Positions 1-8,411 of a stretch of 64,000 nt of DNA are shown here, one piece after another; positions within the stretch are counted from its first letter, which is position 1, and each line of letters opens with the position of its first letter. The translations under genes and the position numbers were made by a program. Under the pieces are notes generated by a model. It was not told where the DNA came from. It was given only the letters and a program-made list of their open reading frames with translations, and made no database searches. This DNA comes from Variovorax sp. DXTD-1 (lineage in GTDB: Bacteria > Pseudomonadota > Gammaproteobacteria > Burkholderiales > Burkholderiaceae_C): contig NZ_RWKH01000024.1 of the NCBI RefSeq assembly GCF_003984625.1, positions 1 through 64,000 on the forward strand, in the 5' to 3' direction.

Positions 1-75
1 TCCGGGTCTGCCGCCTTGACCGCGGCAATCGCCAGGGATAAGAATCATCTGCGCCCTCCAATACAAGGAACGACG

Positions 76-381
76 ATGCACGATGATGGAGACAAGGGCG
101 AGTGTTCCCGGCTGGACCGTCAGAAGTACGACCCCCCTGGGTACTCGCGAACCACGTTCTTGCGCAACGCACTTCGCTGCGTGATTGCCGCCATTGCGGC
201 GGGCGCCGCGGTGGCGTCCATCCCCTACTGGGGCGGCGATGACTTTCCGCTGATGGGCCTGATCGTCTACGTGGCCGGCATGGTGTTCATCGCCATGCCG
301 CTGTGCCTTTACTACGAGTCGCTGCTCCAGTCGCACGAAGAGCGCGTGGAGCACGCAAGGCACACGCTCACGCCCACCTAG
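76..381 (+). CDS. small two-TM membrane protein, unknown function
   Basis: I do not recognise a family. The 101-residue product has a polar N-terminal half followed by two hydrophobic stretches: about residues 29-47 (rich in Ala, Ile, Val) and about 56-78 (LMGLIVYVAGMVFIAMPLC). That suggests a small inner-membrane protein with a charged cytoplasmic tail (SHEERVEHARH). An in-frame codon further upstream is possible, but an AGGA motif about 6 bases before the ATG at 76 favours this start. Its stop overlaps by 4 bases the stop of the convergent LysR gene. Function is unknown; the call rests on composition, the ribosome-binding site and the tight gene packing. Confidence 0.5.
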   Translation: MHDDGDKGECSRLDRQKYDPPGYSRTTFLRNALRCVIAAIAAGAAVASIPYWGGDDFPLMGLIVYVAGMVFIAMPLCLYYESLLQSHEERVEHARHTLTPT

Positions 382-1238
382 TCTGCGTTGGCAGGCTTGG
401 TCTTCACCACCTGCCTGAGGCCCTGCAACGCGGGTTCGACAATGGCGACGTCCGCGCCCACCGCATACACCGCATAGGCCGGGTACAGAAACTCCGGCGT
501 ATTGGGCACCCTGCGCAGCCGGCCCGATTCGAGATGGCTGCGCACCACGTCGTGCCTGAAGTAGCCTGTGCCGCCCGCGGCCAGCAGATATTCGCGGCCG
601 AGCGGCCCCAGCCCTGCCATCACCGCCGCATTCGAGAGCTCCGGAAACGCGAGGCCGTGCTGCGCCGCGAACTCCGGGCCCCAGTCCACGTACACATAGT
701 CTGCAGGTTTGGGAACGCGCGGGCGTTGCGCGGTGGTGACCATGACGAGCTTTTCTTCGATGAGCAGCTCCACGCGCAGGCCGGGCCGCTGCTGCGGCGC
801 ATAGGCAATGGCAATGTCGAGCACGCCGGCCGCCACCTTGTCGAGCAGGTCGTGCGGAAAGCCGACTTCCGTGCGAATAGCCAACTGCGGCGCGGCGGTG
901 CGCATCCACAGCAGCCATTGCAGCAGCAGCGGGTCCCACAAGCTGATCTCGCAGCCGATGGCGAGCACCGCGCGGCTGCCGCTTGGCACCGCGACTTGAT
1001 GGCGCGCACGCTCCCATACCTGCACCAGCGTGGTGGCATGCGGCAAGAACTGCTCGCCTGCCGCGGTGAGCACCGCCCCCGCCTTGTTGCGCACGAAGAG
1101 CGGCCGGCCCAGCAGTTCTTCGAGCGTGCGCACACGCGCGCTCACCGAGGTCTGCGTCACGTGCAGCCGCTCGGCGGCTCGCTGGAAGCTGCGCGTATCC
1201 ACGATTGCGAGAAAGGTCCGGGCCAGGTTGATGTCCAT
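378..1238 (-). CDS. LysR-family transcriptional regulator
   Basis: This 286-aa protein has a typical LysR architecture. Residues 1-60 form the winged helix-turn-helix (RTFLAIVDTRSFQRAAERLH, then VTQTSVSARVRTLEELLGRPLF). A periplasmic-binding-protein-like effector domain follows from about residue 90. Length and domain order are normal for the family. It reads away from the small gene at 1359; the spacer holds an AATGCA-N7-TGCATT inverted repeat at about 1257-1275 that is a plausible binding site for it. The ligand cannot be deduced. The neighbouring small protein is the only divergent partner, so control of that gene is an inference from layout alone. Confidence 0.9.
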   Translation of the reverse strand: MDINLARTFLAIVDTRSFQRAAERLHVTQTSVSARVRTLEELLGRPLFVRNKAGAVLTAAGEQFLPHATTLVQVWERARHQVAVPSGSRAVLAIGCEISLWDPLLLQWLLWMRTAAPQLAIRTEVGFPHDLLDKVAAGVLDIAIAYAPQQRPGLRVELLIEEKLVMVTTAQRPRVPKPADYVYVDWGPEFAAQHGLAFPELSNAAVMAGLGPLGREYLLAAGGTGYFRHDVVRSHLESGRLRRVPNTPEFLYPAYAVYAVGADVAIVEPALQGLRQVVKTKPANAD

Positions 1239-1256
1239 CTCGGCGCCTCCAGTTTC

Positions 1257-1275
1257 AATGCATTATTTTTGCATT
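1257..1275. promoter_or_regulatory. candidate LysR operator in divergent spacer
   Basis: The inverted repeat AATGCA-N7-TGCATT sits in an unusually AT-rich spacer just upstream of the LysR start at 1238 and about 85 bases before the small gene at 1359. Size and position fit a LysR autoregulatory site. The assignment is inferred from symmetry and location only. Confidence 0.4.
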
Positions 1276-1358
1276 CAAATGGCAATTAATATCGTTTTAC
1301 TTGATCCGAACGCAGCCGGAAGATCGGGGCATCCAAAAAGCAACCAAGGAGCTTCCGA

Positions 1359-1595
1359 ATGCCGACTCTTCGCCAACCGTTCCATGCCGCTTCTACCGAG
1401 AGCTTTGCCGATGCGTTCAAGGCGCTTGTCGACGAAGCGCTGATGCTCGGCGAGGCCCTGCTGAGCCCGAACAAGATCATCAGCGAGGTGGAGCAGATGC
1501 GTTCGCTGCAGGTTGCGGCGGACAACATCGAAGCCACCGATCCGGCGCAAGCCGAGGTGCTGCGCTCGCGCGCCTCGCGCATCGGCCTGCGCTGA
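1359..1595 (+). CDS. small conserved orphan protein (78 aa), paralogue of the one at 18975
   Basis: A 78-aa, mostly helical, soluble protein with no family I recognise. It closely resembles the 79-aa product at 18975-19214. Both share an ALLSP(N/G)KIISEVE(Q/E)MR core at about residues 34-49, a following (D)xIEAxDPAxAxVLR stretch, and an identical-style C-terminus ASR(I/V)GLR. Start: ATG preceded by AAGGAG about 7 bases upstream. The variable N-terminus and constant C-terminal two thirds suggest a conserved interaction or folding unit. Two copies 17 kb apart argue that the ORF is real and expressed. Confidence 0.75.
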   Translation: MPTLRQPFHAASTESFADAFKALVDEALMLGEALLSPNKIISEVEQMRSLQVAADNIEATDPAQAEVLRSRASRIGLR

Positions 1596-1616
1596 GCCAC
1601 TGGCGCCCTCGCGGCG

Positions 1617-2564
1617 TCAAGACTGCGGCGTGCCCTGCGAGGCCGACTCGAACGGCACGATCTGCGAAATGAGCGTCGGGCCATCGGCGAGCAGAAAGTC
1701 CTTGAAGGCTTGCGCCACTGGTGGCAGGCGCTTGGCGCGCCGGTGCACCACGTACCAGTTCAGCATCAGCGGAAAGCCCTGCACGTCGAGCACGCGCAGG
1801 CTGCCCGCGCGGGTTTCCTGGCTGATGGTGTGGGCCGAGACAAAGCTCACGCCCATGCCCGCGATGACGGCCTGCTTGATCGTTTCGGTGCTGCGGATCT
1901 CCATCGCGATGTTGATGCCGCTCAGGTCGCCGCCGAAGCCCTCTTCCATCGAATGCCAGGTGTCAGAGGCCTTTTCGCGCACCACAAAGGGCTCGCGCAT
2001 CAGCCGGTTCAGCGGGATTCTCGGCACGCCCACCAGCGGATGGTTGGGCGCCGCAACGATCACATAGGGGTGCGGCGCGAAGGGCTGGTTGACCGTGTCC
2101 AGATCGGTCGGGGGCCGCACCATGATCGCCAGGTCGGTGAGGTTCTCCGCGATGTGGGTCATGAGCCCTTCGCGGTTGTGCACCGTGAAATTCAGCGTCA
2201 CGCCGCGATGCCGGCTCGCGAACTCCACCAGGAGGCGCGGAAAGAAATAGTCGCCCGCGCTGATCACGCCCACGTTGAGCTTGCCGCCCGAGACACCGTT
2301 GAACTGCAGCATGGCGTTCTCGGCGGCCTCGAACTGCTGGATGATCGCGCGGCTGATCTGCAGCAGCTCGGTGCCCGCGGGGGTCAGGTAGATCTTCTTG
2401 CCGAACTGCTCGAAGAGCGCATTGCCCGCGTGTTCCTCGAGCTTGCGCACCTGCGTGGAAACGGCCGGCTGCGTGAGGTGAAGCTCTTCCGCCGCGCGCG
2501 AGAAGCTCAGCAGGCGCGCCACCGCTTCGAAGACTTTCAACTGGCGCAGGGTCGCGTGCTTCAT
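1617..2564 (-). CDS. LysR-family regulator, CbbR-like
   Basis: The 315-aa product begins TLRQLKVFEAVARLLSFSRA and continues with the HTH LTQPAVSTQVRKLEEHAG, the pattern of the CbbR branch of LysR regulators. The effector-binding domain spans about residues 90-300. The reading frame stays open far upstream, but that part is antisense-like sequence inside the pyruvate kinase gene; the ATG at 2564 gives the family-normal N-terminus. It lies 68 bases downstream of pyk on the same strand and may be co-transcribed. CbbR relatives often control carbon-assimilation genes, so regulation of the adjacent organic-acid cluster is plausible but unproven. Confidence 0.88.
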   Translation of the reverse strand: MKHATLRQLKVFEAVARLLSFSRAAEELHLTQPAVSTQVRKLEEHAGNALFEQFGKKIYLTPAGTELLQISRAIIQQFEAAENAMLQFNGVSGGKLNVGVISAGDYFFPRLLVEFASRHRGVTLNFTVHNREGLMTHIAENLTDLAIMVRPPTDLDTVNQPFAPHPYVIVAAPNHPLVGVPRIPLNRLMREPFVVREKASDTWHSMEEGFGGDLSGINIAMEIRSTETIKQAVIAGMGVSFVSAHTISQETRAGSLRVLDVQGFPLMLNWYVVHRRAKRLPPVAQAFKDFLLADGPTLISQIVPFESASQGTPQS

Positions 2565-2632
2565 TCGGAAAAAGGTGGCTGCTGCAAACGAGCGGGCATC
2601 GTACTTCGCACCAGGCCGCCCTGGAGAAAGGC

Positions 2633-4048
2633 CTAGGGTATTCGCGCGACGTGCAGCAGGTTCGTCGTTCCCGAAAGTCCGAACGGAAGGCCGGCCACCA
2701 CCACGACATCGCTGCCCGTGCTTGCAAACCCTTCGGCGCACGCCACGCGGCAGGCGCACTCGATCATCTCGGCCACGTCGTGCACGTCCTCGACCTGCAC
2801 CGCATGCGTGCCCCACACCATGGCCATGCGCCGGGCGGTCGCAATGTCGGGCGTCAGGCTCAGGATGGGAACCGCCGGCCGCTCGCGCGCGGCACGCATG
2901 CTGGTAAAGCCTGACGATGTGTAGGTGACGGTGGCAGCGGGCGCCAGCAGCGCGGCCACCTGGCGCATCGAAGCGCACACCGCATCGGCCGTGGTCGAGA
3001 GCGAGGCCTCGTGCGTGGCATCGATGCCGATGCGGTAGGACGCGTCGGCTTCCACGCGCGAGATGATGCGGTCCATCATGGCCACGGCCTCGAGCGGGTA
3101 CTTGCCGGAGGCGGATTCGGCGGAGAGCATCACCGCGTCCACACCGTCGTAGACAGCGGTTGCAACGTCGGACACTTCGGCGCGCGTGGGCACCGGCGCG
3201 GCAATCATCGACTCGAGCATTTGCGTGGCCACCACCACCGGCTTGCCGCGCTTGCGGCAGGCGCGCACGATGAGGCGCTGCAGCTCGGGCACGCGCTCGG
3301 GCGGCAGCTCCACGCCCAGGTCGCCGCGCGCCACCATGACGCCGTCGCACAGGTCCACGATGGCGTCCAGATGGTCGATGGCCGCGGGCTTCTCGAGCTT
3401 GGCCATGATCCATGCGCGGTTGCCGATGATGGCGCGCGCCTCTTCGATGTCTTCGGGGCGCTGCACGAACGAAAGCGCCACCCAGTCCACGCCCATTGCC
3501 AGGCCGCAGGCCAGGTCGTCCAGGTCCTTGGGCGTGAGCGGCGAAATCGGCAGCAGCACGCTCGGCACGTTGACGCCCTTGCGGTCCGAGATGGGTCCGC
3601 CGACGAGCACCGTGGTTTCGGCGAAGTCGGCGCCGTAGCTGTCCACGCGCAGCCGCAGCTTGCCGTCGTCGAGCAGCAGCTCGGTGCCGACCTGCAGCGC
3701 CGCGAAGATCTCGGAATGCAGCAGCGGTGCGCGGCGCGCATTGCCACTCGTCTTGTCCATGTCGAGCCGGAAGCGCGCGCCCGCGTCGAGCTGCGTGCGC
3801 CCGCCTTCGAAAGTGCCCAGCCGCAGCTTGGGCCCTTGCAGGTCGAGCAGCACGCCGATGGGCCGGCCGAACTCCGCCTCGAGCCGGCGGATGGTGTCGA
3901 GCCGGCGCGCATGGTCGTGTTGCGTGCCGTGGCTGAAGTTGAGCCGGAACACATCCACACCGCGTTCGAACAGGGCACGAATGGCCGGCTCGTCGGTGGT
4001 GGCGGGGCCCAGGGTGGCCACGATCTTCGCGCTGCGTGTACGTCGCAT
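2633..4048 (-). CDS. pyk: pyruvate kinase
   Basis: Converts phosphoenolpyruvate and ADP to pyruvate and ATP. The 471-aa protein has the family landmarks in order: AKIVATLGPAT near the N-terminus, FRLNFSHGTQHDH (active-site Arg/Asn/Ser), LLDLQGPKLRLG, the IMAKLEKPAAIDHLDAI signature with its catalytic Lys, MVARGDLGVELPPE (metal ligands), and the C-terminal regulatory domain. Three ATGs lie close together (4060, 4051, 4048). I use the last because a GGAACGG motif lies just upstream of the second and third. It follows the ketopantoate-reductase-like gene by 65 bases on the same strand, so a catabolic role feeding pyruvate within that cluster is possible. Confidence 0.95.
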   Translation of the reverse strand: MRRTRSAKIVATLGPATTDEPAIRALFERGVDVFRLNFSHGTQHDHARRLDTIRRLEAEFGRPIGVLLDLQGPKLRLGTFEGGRTQLDAGARFRLDMDKTSGNARRAPLLHSEIFAALQVGTELLLDDGKLRLRVDSYGADFAETTVLVGGPISDRKGVNVPSVLLPISPLTPKDLDDLACGLAMGVDWVALSFVQRPEDIEEARAIIGNRAWIMAKLEKPAAIDHLDAIVDLCDGVMVARGDLGVELPPERVPELQRLIVRACRKRGKPVVVATQMLESMIAAPVPTRAEVSDVATAVYDGVDAVMLSAESASGKYPLEAVAMMDRIISRVEADASYRIGIDATHEASLSTTADAVCASMRQVAALLAPAATVTYTSSGFTSMRAARERPAVPILSLTPDIATARRMAMVWGTHAVQVEDVHDVAEMIECACRVACAEGFASTGSDVVVVAGLPFGLSGTTNLLHVARIP

Positions 4049-4113
4049 CATCCGTTCCATTTCATTGATCACAGCGCACACATGCTGCGCAAAATCGCCC
4101 AGCCCGAGTGGTG

Positions 4114-5127
4114 CTAGCCGGCCATCTCTTGAAGGCAAACCCGGCCGCGCTGCTCTTCCATGGTACGCGCCAGCAATTTGACGAGCGCATACACGGTGTC
4201 GATGTGCGGCGTGGGGGTTTCGGTGAGCCGCGCCAGTTCGACCACGGCGCCCACCAGCGCATCGATCTCGGGCGCGCGCCCTGCCTCGACGTCCTGCAGC
4301 ATCGAGGTCTTGTGCTTGCCCACTTTCTCGGCGCCGGCAATTCGCTTGTCGAGCGTCACGCGAAACTCGATGCCGAGCTTGTGGGCCACGGCCTGCGCCT
4401 CCTGCATCATTGCGGCGGCCAGCTCGCGCGACGGCGGGTACTGGCAGATGTCGACCAGCGTGGAGTGCGAGAGGCTGCTGATCGGGTTGAAGGTCAGGTT
4501 GCCCCAGAGCTTGAGCCAGATTTCAGAGCGGATGTTGTCGAGCACCGGCGCCTTGAATCCGGCCGCGGTGAAGCAGGCCGAGACGCGGTTCACACGCTCG
4601 CTCGAAGAGCCGTCGAGCTCGCCGACGGGAAAGCGGTCGCCTTCGATGTGCTTCACCACGCCAGGCGCCATCAGCTCCGAGGCCGGGTACACCACGCAGC
4701 CGATCACGCGCTCGGCCGGAATCCTTGCGGCCACCACGCCCGTGGGGTCGACACTGCGCACGGGCGTGCCCGCCAATGCCCCGCCATGGTTGTGGAAGTA
4801 CCAGAAGGGAATGCCGTTCTGCATGGTGACGACGACGGTCTCGGGCCCGAAGAGCTTGGGCACATCGTTCGCCACGGCCTCGACCTGGTGCGCCTTCATC
4901 GCCAGGATGACGATGTCCTGCGGACCCGCCTGGTCGTAGCGGTCGGTGGCCTTTGCATTGAGCGCCACCTGCTCGGTGCCATCGGCCCCGATGAGCTTGA
5001 AGCCGTTGGTGGCAATGGCGTCGAGATTCTTTCCGCGCACGATGAACGTCACGTCCTCGCCGGCCAGGGCGAGCTTTGCGCCCACCAGGCCGCCAATGGC
5101 GCCCGCTCCGATGACTGCTATCTTCAT
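4114..5127 (-). CDS. ketopantoate reductase family (PanE/ApbA) NADP-dependent 2-ketoacid reductase
   Basis: A 337-aa protein with an N-terminal Rossmann motif (MKIAVIGAGAIGGLVGAKLA), the MQNGIP motif near residue 108, and a C-terminal helical domain carrying the LKLWGNLTFNPIS motif with the catalytic-type Lys. These define the PanE/ApbA fold, which reduces 2-keto acids with NADPH. Length is slightly above E. coli PanE. The cluster has no pantothenate genes; its neighbours are an FAH hydrolase, acyl-CoA ligase subunits and pyruvate kinase. The natural substrate is therefore more likely a catabolic 2-keto acid than ketopantoate (inference). Start at 5127 gives the exact Rossmann N-terminus. Confidence 0.85.
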   Translation of the reverse strand: MKIAVIGAGAIGGLVGAKLALAGEDVTFIVRGKNLDAIATNGFKLIGADGTEQVALNAKATDRYDQAGPQDIVILAMKAHQVEAVANDVPKLFGPETVVVTMQNGIPFWYFHNHGGALAGTPVRSVDPTGVVAARIPAERVIGCVVYPASELMAPGVVKHIEGDRFPVGELDGSSSERVNRVSACFTAAGFKAPVLDNIRSEIWLKLWGNLTFNPISSLSHSTLVDICQYPPSRELAAAMMQEAQAVAHKLGIEFRVTLDKRIAGAEKVGKHKTSMLQDVEAGRAPEIDALVGAVVELARLTETPTPHIDTVYALVKLLARTMEEQRGRVCLQEMAG

Positions 5128-5168
5128 GTCGATCCCCAAGTTGTTGATTCTTTGCGCGCGGGCAGACA

Positions 5169-5954
5169 TCAGCCGAAGCGGTTGCCGAGCCTGCCGATGC
5201 CGCCGATCTCCACCTCGACAAGGCTGCCGGGCTTCATCGAACCGACGCCGATGGAAGTGCCGCACAGGATCACGTCGCCGGGGTACAGCGTCATGTCGAG
5301 GGAGATCAGGCTCACGAGTTGCTGGACCGAAAAGCGCATGTCGCTGATCGGATAGTTCTGGCGCACCTCGCCGTTGAGCAGCGTGGTCACGGTCAGCGTG
5401 GCGGGGTCGAGGCCGGTGGCGACCACCGGGCCCATCGGGCAGAAGGTGTCGAAGCCCTTGGCGCGCACCCACTGCGCGAAGGAAGCGTCGCGATTCAGTA
5501 TGTCGGCCACCGTCACATCGTTGGCGCAGGTGTAGCCGAACACATGGCCAAGCGCCTCGGCCTCGGGCACGGCGGTACAGGTCTTGCCGATGACGATGCC
5601 GAGTTCGCCTTCGAACACCACCTTGCCGTCGCACAGGGGCTTGCGGATGTCCGCGCCGGGTGCGAGATAGGAGTTGGGAGCCTTCAGCAAATACAGTGGC
5701 TCCGCCGGCACCGGCAGCTGGAGCTTTTCGCCGAGCGCGTGAAAGTTGTTCCACAGCGCGATGACCTTGGTGGGCTCGGTGGGCGTGAGGAGCCGCACGC
5801 CGGAAAGCACGAACACACGGCCGGTGGGCTCGGGGCGGTCGAACATGTTGCCGCGGTGCTCGTGCACGGTGTCGCCTTCGAGCGTGCCGAAGCCGGTTTC
5901 ACCGCCGTGTTCGAAACGGACCCATCGCTGCTGTTGCTGTGCTTGCTGCTGCAT
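5169..5954 (-). CDS. fumarylacetoacetate hydrolase (FAH) family protein
   Basis: This 261-aa protein carries the FAH catalytic domain from about residue 60 onward: LYLLKAPNSY, VVFEGELGIVIGK (metal-binding Glu pair), GYTCANDVTVAD (Asp ligand) and KGFDTFCPMGPVV, ending in LYPGDVILCGTSIGVGSM. Relatives hydrolyse or decarboxylate small 2-keto/enol acids such as fumarylpyruvate, oxaloacetate or ureidoglycolate; sequence alone does not fix the substrate. The first eleven residues are almost all Gln, so a somewhat later start is possible. It sits 41 bases upstream of the PanE-like gene and 43 bases downstream of the sucD-like gene, in an apparent operon. Confidence 0.85.
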   Translation of the reverse strand: MQQQAQQQQRWVRFEHGGETGFGTLEGDTVHEHRGNMFDRPEPTGRVFVLSGVRLLTPTEPTKVIALWNNFHALGEKLQLPVPAEPLYLLKAPNSYLAPGADIRKPLCDGKVVFEGELGIVIGKTCTAVPEAEALGHVFGYTCANDVTVADILNRDASFAQWVRAKGFDTFCPMGPVVATGLDPATLTVTTLLNGEVRQNYPISDMRFSVQQLVSLISLDMTLYPGDVILCGTSIGVGSMKPGSLVEVEIGGIGRLGNRFG

Positions 5955-5997
5955 GTCGTGCCTTCCTTGATATCTGTTGGAATGGTTTCTTCAGGGC

Positions 5998-6897
5998 TCA
6001 GTCGAAAGGCAGGTAGTCGGGAACCACGAGCGACGCGAGGAGCTTTCCCATTTCGGCGGGGTTGTCGGTCACGTGAATGCCGCACTCCTTCATGACCGCG
6101 AGCTTTTCCTGCGCGGTGCCCTTGCCCCCGGACACGATGGCGCCCGCATGGCCCATGCGCTTGCCGGGCGGTGCGCTGGCACCGGCAATGAAGCCGACCA
6201 CGGGCTTTTGCATGTGGTCCTTGATCCAGCGCGCGCAGATCTCTTCGTCGTTGCCGCCGATTTCGCCGACCATGATCACGGCGTCGGTGCGAGGATCGTC
6301 GTTGAACATCTTGAGCACGTCGATGTGCCGCAGCCCGCCGACGGGGTCGCCGCCGATGCCGACCACGGTCGACTGCCCGATGCCGAAGCTCGCAAGCTGG
6401 CTCGCGGCCTCGTAGGTCAGCGTGCCCGAGCGGGACACCACGCCGATGCGGCCCTTCTGGTGGATGTGGCCGGGCATGATCCCGATCTTGATCTCGTCGG
6501 GCGTGATGAGGCCGGGGCAATTGGGGCCGAGCAGGAGGGTCTTGCTACCCTCCATGCGGCGCCGTGTGCGGATCATGTCGCGCACCGGAATGCCTTCGGT
6601 AATGCACACGACAAGATCGAGCCCGGCATCGACAGCCTCGTCGATGGCAGCGGCGGCGAAGGGCGGCGGCACGTAGATGACGGAAACGGTTGCGCCGGTT
6701 TCGGCCTTGGCTTCTTTCACGGTGCCGAACACGGGAATGCCGTCGAAGGTCTTGCCGGCCTTGTTGGGGTTGACTCCGGCGACGAAGCATTTCTGGCCGT
6801 GGCCGTAGTCACGGCACATGGCGGTGTGGAACTGTCCTGTCTTGCCGGTGATGCCTTGGGTAATCACGCGGGTGTGCTTGTTGACGAGGATCGACAT
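5998..6897 (-). CDS. sucD: succinate/malate-CoA ligase alpha subunit (SucD family)
   Basis: The 299-aa protein is a full-length SucD-type CoA-ligase alpha subunit. It has the CoA-binding N-terminus (ITQGITGKTGQFHT), IYVPPPFAAAAI, LGPNCPGLITP, VVSRSGTLTYEA, and the phosphohistidine loop KRMGHAGAIVSGGKG with active His at about residue 250. Together with the beta subunit at 7232 it would interconvert succinate (or malate), CoA and NTP with the acyl-CoA. The family includes malate thiokinase (MtkB), which I cannot separate by eye. Located outside a TCA-cycle operon and beside oxalate genes, it is probably a specialised paralogue (inference). It is split from its partner by a palindromic repeat. 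Confidence 0.9.
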   Translation of the reverse strand: MSILVNKHTRVITQGITGKTGQFHTAMCRDYGHGQKCFVAGVNPNKAGKTFDGIPVFGTVKEAKAETGATVSVIYVPPPFAAAAIDEAVDAGLDLVVCITEGIPVRDMIRTRRRMEGSKTLLLGPNCPGLITPDEIKIGIMPGHIHQKGRIGVVSRSGTLTYEAASQLASFGIGQSTVVGIGGDPVGGLRHIDVLKMFNDDPRTDAVIMVGEIGGNDEEICARWIKDHMQKPVVGFIAGASAPPGKRMGHAGAIVSGGKGTAQEKLAVMKECGIHVTDNPAEMGKLLASLVVPDYLPFD

Positions 6898-6941
6898 CTT
6901 CAGCTCTCCACCTTGCGTTGCTTGTGTTCTTGGCGCTGCTG

Positions 6942-7200
6942 TTCAGGGCGTGTGCAAAGGCCACCGGGTACTCCCCTCCGCGAATGTCCCCCGCCTTCGG
7001 CTCCTCCTTTATTTCGCTGCGCGGAGCACCCGATGCCCTGTGCACTGGGGCACGCTGCTGGTGCACCGCTGATCAACGACCGCTCTTTGCAACGCACCCG
7101 CTGGCGGGGTGCCTTGCGCAGCGAAATAAAGGAGGAGGGGCGCAGCCCCGGGGGACATTCGCGGAGAAAGGTACCCCGTCGGCGGGTGCGCCGCCCTGAA
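6942..7200. repeat. palindromic intergenic repeat (paired inverted copies) between sucC and sucD
   Basis: Two inverted arms, about 6942-7032 and 7105-7200, match over most of their length: both contain TTCAGGGCG, GGGTAC, CTCCGCGAATGTCCCCC and CTCCTCCTTTATTTCGCTGCGC in opposite orientation. They flank a 72-base unique centre. No credible ORF is present. The layout resembles a doublet of REP/BIME-type intergenic elements or a MITE-like palindrome. It fills nearly all of the 334-base gap between two genes that are normally adjacent. Confidence 0.8.
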
Positions 7201-7231
7201 CGCACGACCCGGCAAATCAAGCAGTGACCCT

Positions 7232-8404
7232 TCATCGAGCCCCCCGACGAGCCGCAGCCACAACCGTCTGAGCCGCATCCGCCATGTCGTTGGCAGAAAT
7301 GATCGGAAGCCCCGATTGCCCGAGGATGGTTCGCCCCAAGGTTTCGTTGGTGCCCTTCATGCGCACCACGAGCGGCACCGACAGCTCGACCTCGCGCGCC
7401 GCGGCGACGATGCCGCGCGCAATCACGTCGCATTTCATGATGCCGCCGAAGATGTTGACCAGGATGGCCCGCAGGTTCGGGTTGCGCAGCATGAGCTTGA
7501 AGGCTTCGGTCACCTTCGCGGCCGTGGCGCCGCCGCCCACGTCGAGAAAATTGGCCGGCGATCCGCCGTAGAGCTTGATCGCGTCCATCGTGGCCATTGC
7601 CAGCCCTGCGCCATTCACCAGGCAACCGATGTCGCCCTCGAGCTGAATGTAGGAAAGGTCGAACTTCGAAGCTTCCACCTCGGCCGGGTCTTCCTCGTCG
7701 AAGTCGCGCATCGCGGCGATCTCCGGTTGGCGGAAGAGCGCGTTGGGATCGAAGTTGAACTTGGCGTCCAGCGCCATCACGCGGCCGTCGCGCGTCAGCA
7801 CCAGCGGGTTGATCTCTGCCAGCGATGCGTCGCAGGCATCGAAGGCCTGGTAGAGGCTTTGCACCAGCGTGCGCACCTGCAGCATCGACTTTCCGGAAAA
7901 GCCGATGTCGCGCGCCAGGCTGTCGGCTTCGGTGGCCTTCACGCCCGTGGCGGGGTCGATGAACAGCTTGCGGATTTTTTCCGGGGTGCGCGCCGCTACC
8001 TCTTCGATGTCCATGCCGCCTTCGCTCGACGCCATCAGCGCGACGCGGCGCGATTCCCGGTCGACCACCATGCCGAGATAGAACTCCTTCTCGACCTCGA
8101 CGCTCTCCTCGACCAGCAGGCGCCTCACCACACGGCCTTGCGGGCCGGTCTGATGCGTTTTCAATGTCATGCCCAACAGCTCGTTCGCATGGCGCCGCAC
8201 TTCGGCCGGTGACCATGCGAGCCGGACACCGCCGCCCTTGCCGCGGCCGCCGGCATGAATCTGCGCCTTGACCACCCAGGCCCGGCCACCGAGCCGCGTG
8301 GCGGCATCGGCTGCCTCGTCGGGCGAAAAGCATGCATATCCACGCGGCGTGGGCACGCCGTATTTGCGCAATACGTCTTTGCCTTGGTATTCGTGGATAT
8401 TCAT
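7232..8404 (-). CDS. sucC: succinate/malate-CoA ligase beta subunit (SucC family)
   Basis: A 390-aa ADP-forming CoA-ligase beta subunit. The N-terminal ATP-grasp domain begins MNIHEYQGKDVLRKYGVPTP, with VVKAQIHAGGRGKGGGV (nucleotide-binding loop), KEFYLGMVVDR, LAEINPLVLT and ALDAKFNFD (metal ligands). The C-terminal CoA-ligase domain has NGAGLAMATMDAIKLYGG, NFLDVGGGA and LVNIFGGIMKCD. Length matches SucC and MtkA. Seven bases separate it from the upstream 109-aa gene, so these two are co-transcribed. Assigning succinate rather than malate as substrate is not secure. Near oxc/frc it could supply an acyl-CoA donor for oxalate activation (inference). Confidence 0.9.
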   Translation of the reverse strand: MNIHEYQGKDVLRKYGVPTPRGYACFSPDEAADAATRLGGRAWVVKAQIHAGGRGKGGGVRLAWSPAEVRRHANELLGMTLKTHQTGPQGRVVRRLLVEESVEVEKEFYLGMVVDRESRRVALMASSEGGMDIEEVAARTPEKIRKLFIDPATGVKATEADSLARDIGFSGKSMLQVRTLVQSLYQAFDACDASLAEINPLVLTRDGRVMALDAKFNFDPNALFRQPEIAAMRDFDEEDPAEVEASKFDLSYIQLEGDIGCLVNGAGLAMATMDAIKLYGGSPANFLDVGGGATAAKVTEAFKLMLRNPNLRAILVNIFGGIMKCDVIARGIVAAAREVELSVPLVVRMKGTNETLGRTILGQSGLPIISANDMADAAQTVVAAARRGAR

Positions 8405-8411
8405 GGCAATT

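Noticed and set aside
2565..3413. N-terminal extension of the CbbR-like LysR frame into the pyruvate kinase gene
   Set aside because: The extension is out-of-frame pyk sequence and LysR proteins start at the HTH; the ATG at 2564 fits.
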